From an uncultured Holosporaceae bacterium (GTDB taxonomy: Bacteria; Pseudomonadota; Alphaproteobacteria; RUG11792), in NCBI GenBank assembly GCA_947285985.1, contig CAMYPB010000032.1, positions 1 to 9,654 on the forward strand: a stretch of 9,654 bases of DNA, read 5' to 3'. Below are positions 6,325-9,654 of the stretch, in pieces (the first letter of the stretch is position 1; every line of letters begins with the position of its first letter). Position numbers and translations under genes: made by a program. The notes under the pieces are model-generated. The model worked only from the letters and a program-made list of their open reading frames with translations. It was not told the origin of the DNA and did not search any database.

Positions 6325-8598
6325 TTTACATGCCCCTCCAACACATCCATCGAGTTTTTCAGAATCGTCTGACGCGTGATCTCGAGTGTTGTGGTAGTAT
6401 AGAGTTTTGATACCAATAGAGTATGCGAAGAGCAGATCTTTCAATAGGACTTGCATTGGGATTTTGTTGTCTGGATATTTCTCAGGATCATAATTTGTGT
6501 TCGTTGAGATAGACTGATCTATAAATTTTTGCATAACTGCGACCTTTGAAAGGTATCCTGTATTATTTGGGATATCCCATAATAATTCGTATCTATGTCC
6601 TATTTTTTCGATATCTGGAACGACTTGTTTTAGGATCCCGTCCTTACTTTGTTTGACAGAGACGAGTCCTCTTGGAGGTTCGATTCCATTCGTCGAATTG
6701 CTCACTTGAGAAGATGTTTCTGATGGCATAATTGCGGTGAGCGTACTATTTCTCATTCCATACTTCAGGATTTTCTGGCGTAATTCTTCCCAGTTCATTT
6801 TGAGGGAATCATTTGATATTATTTTGTCGACTCCTTTTTTGTAGTATGTGTCGATTGGAAGGATACCCTTCGAATATTTCGTCTCGTTAAATTTCGCGCA
6901 TTTTCCTTTGATTTTTGCGAGTTCAACTGACGCATCGATACAATAATATTGAAACATTTCGAATAATTCATGGGTTATTTCTATCCCTTCATTACTCGAG
7001 AAGTTTAGATTTCTCTCTGCTAGGAATGTTGCGTAATTTATAACTCCAATTCCAAGGGATCGTCTTTCTTTCGTACTTTTTTCCGATTCATAGACGGGGT
7101 ATGACTGATAATCAATGAGACTATCTAGAGCGTATACTAGCAATTTGCAACAATTTTTCATTTTGTTGTGATCGAGTCCTATTTTCCCAACGTTTATAGC
7201 GGCCAGTATACAGAGGGATATTTCACCTTGATTTTTATCTTTCAAACTGAGGGGTTTTGTTGGGAGTGTTATTTCAGAACATAAATTCGATTGTTTTATA
7301 GGAGCAAATTCCTCGAGGAAAGACGAATGTGTGTTGCAATGATCAACGTTCATGATATATATTCGTCCAGTACTCGCCCTTTCTTTCATGAGAAGTGAGA
7401 ATAAATCTATTGCTTTTATTGTTTTTTTGAATTTTATGTTATCGTCATGTTCATATAGTTCATACAACCTTGCGAATTCATCTTGATTTTCGAAGAATGA
7501 GTTATATAGGTCTGGAACTTCGTTTGGAGAGAAGAGAGTTATGTCACCACCTTGTTGAAGTCTTTTGTATAGAAATCCATTTATTTGGACTCCATAATCT
7601 AAATGTCTTGCGCGATTTTCTTCAACACCCCTATTATTTTTTAGGACGATCATATCTTCAACTTCGTAGTGCCATATAGGATAATAAACAGTTGCGGCCC
7701 CCGAACGGACACCCCCCGCCGAACAACTCCTGACCGCAGATTGGAAAAATTTTATGAAAGGTGTGATTCCTGTGTGATAGACGGATCCATTTCGAACGGG
7801 AGTCCCCTTCGCACGAATTTGTCCGATATTTATCCCAATTCCTGCACGTTGCGAGACATAACTCAATATAGAAGATGATGTCGCAGCTATACTATCCAAC
7901 GAATCTCCGCATTCTATCAAGACACACGAACTAAATTGTCGAAGAGGGGTTCGAACTCCCGCCATAATGGGGGTTGGGAGAGAGATATTCTGTTCCGCAA
8001 GATTATTGTAGAATTCTGTTATAATATTTAATCTTTCGTTTTTGTCGTGTGAAAAATCTTGGAATAATGCGAGAGATATACACATGAGGGCCATCTGGGG
8101 ACTTTCAAGTACGCGACCCGTCACTCTATTTTGAACGAGATACTTTCCTTCAAATTGTTTTGTCGCGGCATACGAAAATTTCAGATCTAATTCATGACGA
8201 ATTTTAGAGTTCAAAAAATCTAGCTCGTCTTTTGTGTATTTTTCTATGAGAGATTTATCATACCAGTTATTATCACACATTTTTTTTATATGATCAAAAA
8301 GGGATGGAACTTCCCAACTTCCATACGCTATCTTTCGGATTTTGAAGATCGTTAAATTCGCGGCAACATATTGATAATTTGGAGTATTGATCGAGATTTT
8401 ATCAGCTGCAGATTTTATGGTCATATCATGAATTTCAGACGTTGTTATTCCGTCATACGCCTGAATTCCGGCGTGTAAGACTATTTCTGACAGCGAAACA
8501 TTTTCAATTCCACGACATGCATGTCCAACAATACGATGTATGCATTCCTCATCATAAGGAACACGATCCCCATTTCTCTTGATAACTGTCAAACTCAT
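6319..8598 (-). CDS. nrdA: NrdA, class Ia ribonucleoside-diphosphate reductase large (alpha) subunit
   Basis: Reduces ribonucleoside diphosphates to deoxy forms with NrdB, supplying DNA precursors. The 759 residues compare with 761 in E. coli and match it along the whole length. An N-terminal ATP-cone (about 4-95, starting VIKRNGDRVPYD) should give dATP/ATP activity control. Catalytic residues are all present: Cys225 (QFSSC), Asn438, Cys440 and Glu442 (SNLCSEI), Cys463 (SLC), the radical-path tyrosines 734-735 (KTLYYHNTRD) and the C-terminal redox pair Cys752/Cys757 (GCVGGACKL), re-reduced by thioredoxin or glutaredoxin. GAGGGA lies 8 bases before the ATG. It follows nrdB by 23 bases, so the two form an operon in the order nrdB-nrdA, the reverse of E. 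coli. The resemblance to enterobacterial NrdA is unusually close for this genome; as I recall, Rickettsia NrdA is only about 600 residues. Confidence 0.97.
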   Translation of the reverse strand: MSLTVIKRNGDRVPYDEECIHRIVGHACRGIENVSLSEIVLHAGIQAYDGITTSEIHDMTIKSAADKISINTPNYQYVAANLTIFKIRKIAYGSWEVPSLFDHIKKMCDNNWYDKSLIEKYTKDELDFLNSKIRHELDLKFSYAATKQFEGKYLVQNRVTGRVLESPQMALMCISLALFQDFSHDKNERLNIITEFYNNLAEQNISLPTPIMAGVRTPLRQFSSCVLIECGDSLDSIAATSSSILSYVSQRAGIGINIGQIRAKGTPVRNGSVYHTGITPFIKFFQSAVRSCSAGGVRSGAATVYYPIWHYEVEDMIVLKNNRGVEENRARHLDYGVQINGFLYKRLQQGGDITLFSPNEVPDLYNSFFENQDEFARLYELYEHDDNIKFKKTIKAIDLFSLLMKERASTGRIYIMNVDHCNTHSSFLEEFAPIKQSNLCSEITLPTKPLSLKDKNQGEISLCILAAINVGKIGLDHNKMKNCCKLLVYALDSLIDYQSYPVYESEKSTKERRSLGIGVINYATFLAERNLNFSSNEGIEITHELFEMFQYYCIDASVELAKIKGKCAKFNETKYSKGILPIDTYYKKGVDKIISNDSLKMNWEELRQKILKYGMRNSTLTAIMPSETSSQVSNSTNGIEPPRGLVSVKQSKDGILKQVVPDIEKIGHRYELLWDIPNNTGYLSKVAVMQKFIDQSISTNTNYDPEKYPDNKIPMQVLLKDLLFAYSIGIKTLYYHNTRDHASDDSEKLDGCVGGACKL

Positions 8599-8621
8599 AA
8601 TAATATTCCCTCTATATTTCC

Positions 8622-9654
8622 CTATAACTCGATATTATTTAAATCTTCTTGATCTATATTGGCATCTATTTGATTGATGAGATAAGAACTCATCTCAACT
8701 TCTTGAGGAGCAACCTGAACGGAATCTGAATCAAACCATGTGTTTATCCAAGGAATCGGATGAGATTTTATATCATTCATAAAAGGAGATTTAAGTTTTA
8801 TTGCACTCATTCTTATATTCGTCAAATACATAACATAATCACATAAAATTTTTTCATTAAGTCCGAGCATAGACCCGTCCTTAAATAAATATTTGGCCCA
8901 TTCCATCTCTTGATATGCGGCATCTATAAACAATTGTTCACTCTCTTTCTGACATTCCTTCGCGATATCAATCCATTCATCCCCATTCGTTCCATCCGTC
9001 AAAAAAGAGAGAATTTTTTGAGTTCCGGCCATATGAAGGGCTTCATCTCGCGCGATCAATTTTATTATCTTCGCATTTCCCTCCATGAGTTCTCGTTCAG
9101 CAAACGCAAAAGAACATGCGAAAGATACATAAAATCTTATGGATTCTAGGGCGTTGACTGCATGAAGGGCCATATATATGGATTTCATATGTTCTTTTTT
9201 ATTATAATTAACGTCAAATCCTCGAAAACTTGCATCCATCAAAATGTTATTCTTGTGAAGTTCATCATAATATCTCGAAATACTCTGCGCTCTCTCCCGT
9301 ATCTCAGGATTGATGACGATATCATTGAAGACAATATCAGGTTGAGATTCAATCGCGCGAATTATATGAGTGTAACTTCGACTATGAATCGTCTCACTGA
9401 AAGACCACGTCTCAATCCATGTTTCAAGCTCAGGAATAGAAACAATAGGAAGTAATAATATATTTGGAGAACGTCCTTGTATACTATCCATTAGTGTTTG
9501 ATACTTTAAATTACTTAAAAATATATGTTTTTCGTGATCCGCAAGCTGTTTATATTGTATGCCATCCATCAAAACATTGACTTCTTCAGGTCTCCAAAAG
9601 AAAGATAATTGTTTTTCTATCAATTTTTCGAAAATCGTATATTTTTGTTGATCA
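8622..9654 (-). CDS. nrdB: NrdB, class Ia ribonucleotide reductase small (beta) subunit, 5' end cut by window edge
   Basis: Carries the diiron-tyrosyl radical that starts NrdA catalysis. 343 residues are visible and the frame is open to the right edge. The first residues, DQQKYTIFEKL, align with E. coli NrdB from about residue 30, so roughly 29 residues are missing; the TTG near 9623 is an internal Leu, not the start. Metal ligands and radical Tyr are intact: Asp in YQTLMDSIQ, Glu, His and Tyr in FSETIHSRSY, Glu in NALESIRFYV, and Glu and His in ARDEALH. The region between YYDEL and HAVNALE is a little shorter and diverged from E. coli. The C-terminal peptide ending DLNNIEL resembles the E. 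coli tail that docks on NrdA. The promoter and any NrdR boxes lie outside the window. Confidence 0.96.
   Translation of the reverse strand, partial: DQQKYTIFEKLIEKQLSFFWRPEEVNVLMDGIQYKQLADHEKHIFLSNLKYQTLMDSIQGRSPNILLLPIVSIPELETWIETWSFSETIHSRSYTHIIRAIESQPDIVFNDIVINPEIRERAQSISRYYDELHKNNILMDASFRGFDVNYNKKEHMKSIYMALHAVNALESIRFYVSFACSFAFAERELMEGNAKIIKLIARDEALHMAGTQKILSFLTDGTNGDEWIDIAKECQKESEQLFIDAAYQEMEWAKYLFKDGSMLGLNEKILCDYVMYLTNIRMSAIKLKSPFMNDIKSHPIPWINTWFDSDSVQVAPQEVEMSSYLINQIDANIDQEDLNNIEL

Noticed and set aside
7470..7878. Open frames antisense to nrdA on the plus strand
   Set aside because: They are shadows of the highly conserved nrdA coding frame and have no recognisable protein features.
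8622..9623. Complete nrdB starting at a TTG at 9623
   Set aside because: The codons upstream to the window edge encode DQQKYTIFEK, matching E. coli NrdB, so the TTG is an internal Leu and the gene is cut by the window.

Overview
The window is strongly AT-rich and gene-dense. The LolD, AddA, MlaE and MlaF proteins resemble alphaproteobacterial versions. With the base composition and reduced gene content, this suggests a reduced-genome alphaproteobacterium, perhaps host-associated (Rickettsiales or Holosporales type). That placement is inference from protein resemblance and composition; nothing here fixes the taxon.

Layout. Positions 1-3764 read leftwards. A tRNA-Phe gene (3648-3723) with its own TTGACA-type promoter is followed by a second promoter and then addA, lolD and an Asn/Lys-rich exported protein that runs off the left edge. 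addA is a UvrD-type helicase gene that stops right after motif VI, so it lacks the C-terminal nuclease domain of a full AddA. lolD starts inside the end of addA. Positions 3765-4101 are a non-coding spacer containing a 20-nt inverted repeat and a promoter for the rightward operon. Positions 4102-6324 read rightwards: mlaE (permease), mlaF (ATPase) and a small HD-domain phosphohydrolase. Positions 6319-9654 read leftwards again: nrdB (5' end cut by the window) then nrdA, a complete class Ia ribonucleotide reductase pair. The HD gene and nrdA converge and their ends overlap by 6 bases.

How the genes fit together. LolD powers release of lipoproteins from the inner membrane. MlaE and MlaF form the core of a phospholipid transporter between the two membranes. 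The left-hand secreted protein crosses the inner membrane. So three gene sets touch envelope biogenesis, although the partner proteins (LolC/LolE, MlaD) are not in the window. AddA and NrdAB serve DNA repair and dNTP supply. NrdA and NrdB are strikingly close to the Escherichia coli proteins in length and motif sequence, unlike the alphaproteobacterial flavour of the other genes, so horizontal acquisition is possible.

I see no CRISPR array, insertion sequence, phage gene, toxin-antitoxin pair or defence system. Most of the window is housekeeping. The less ordinary items are the Asn-rich secreted protein, the nuclease-less AddA, the E. coli-like nrdBA pair, the inverted repeat upstream of mlaE and the HD gene sitting where mlaD might be expected.
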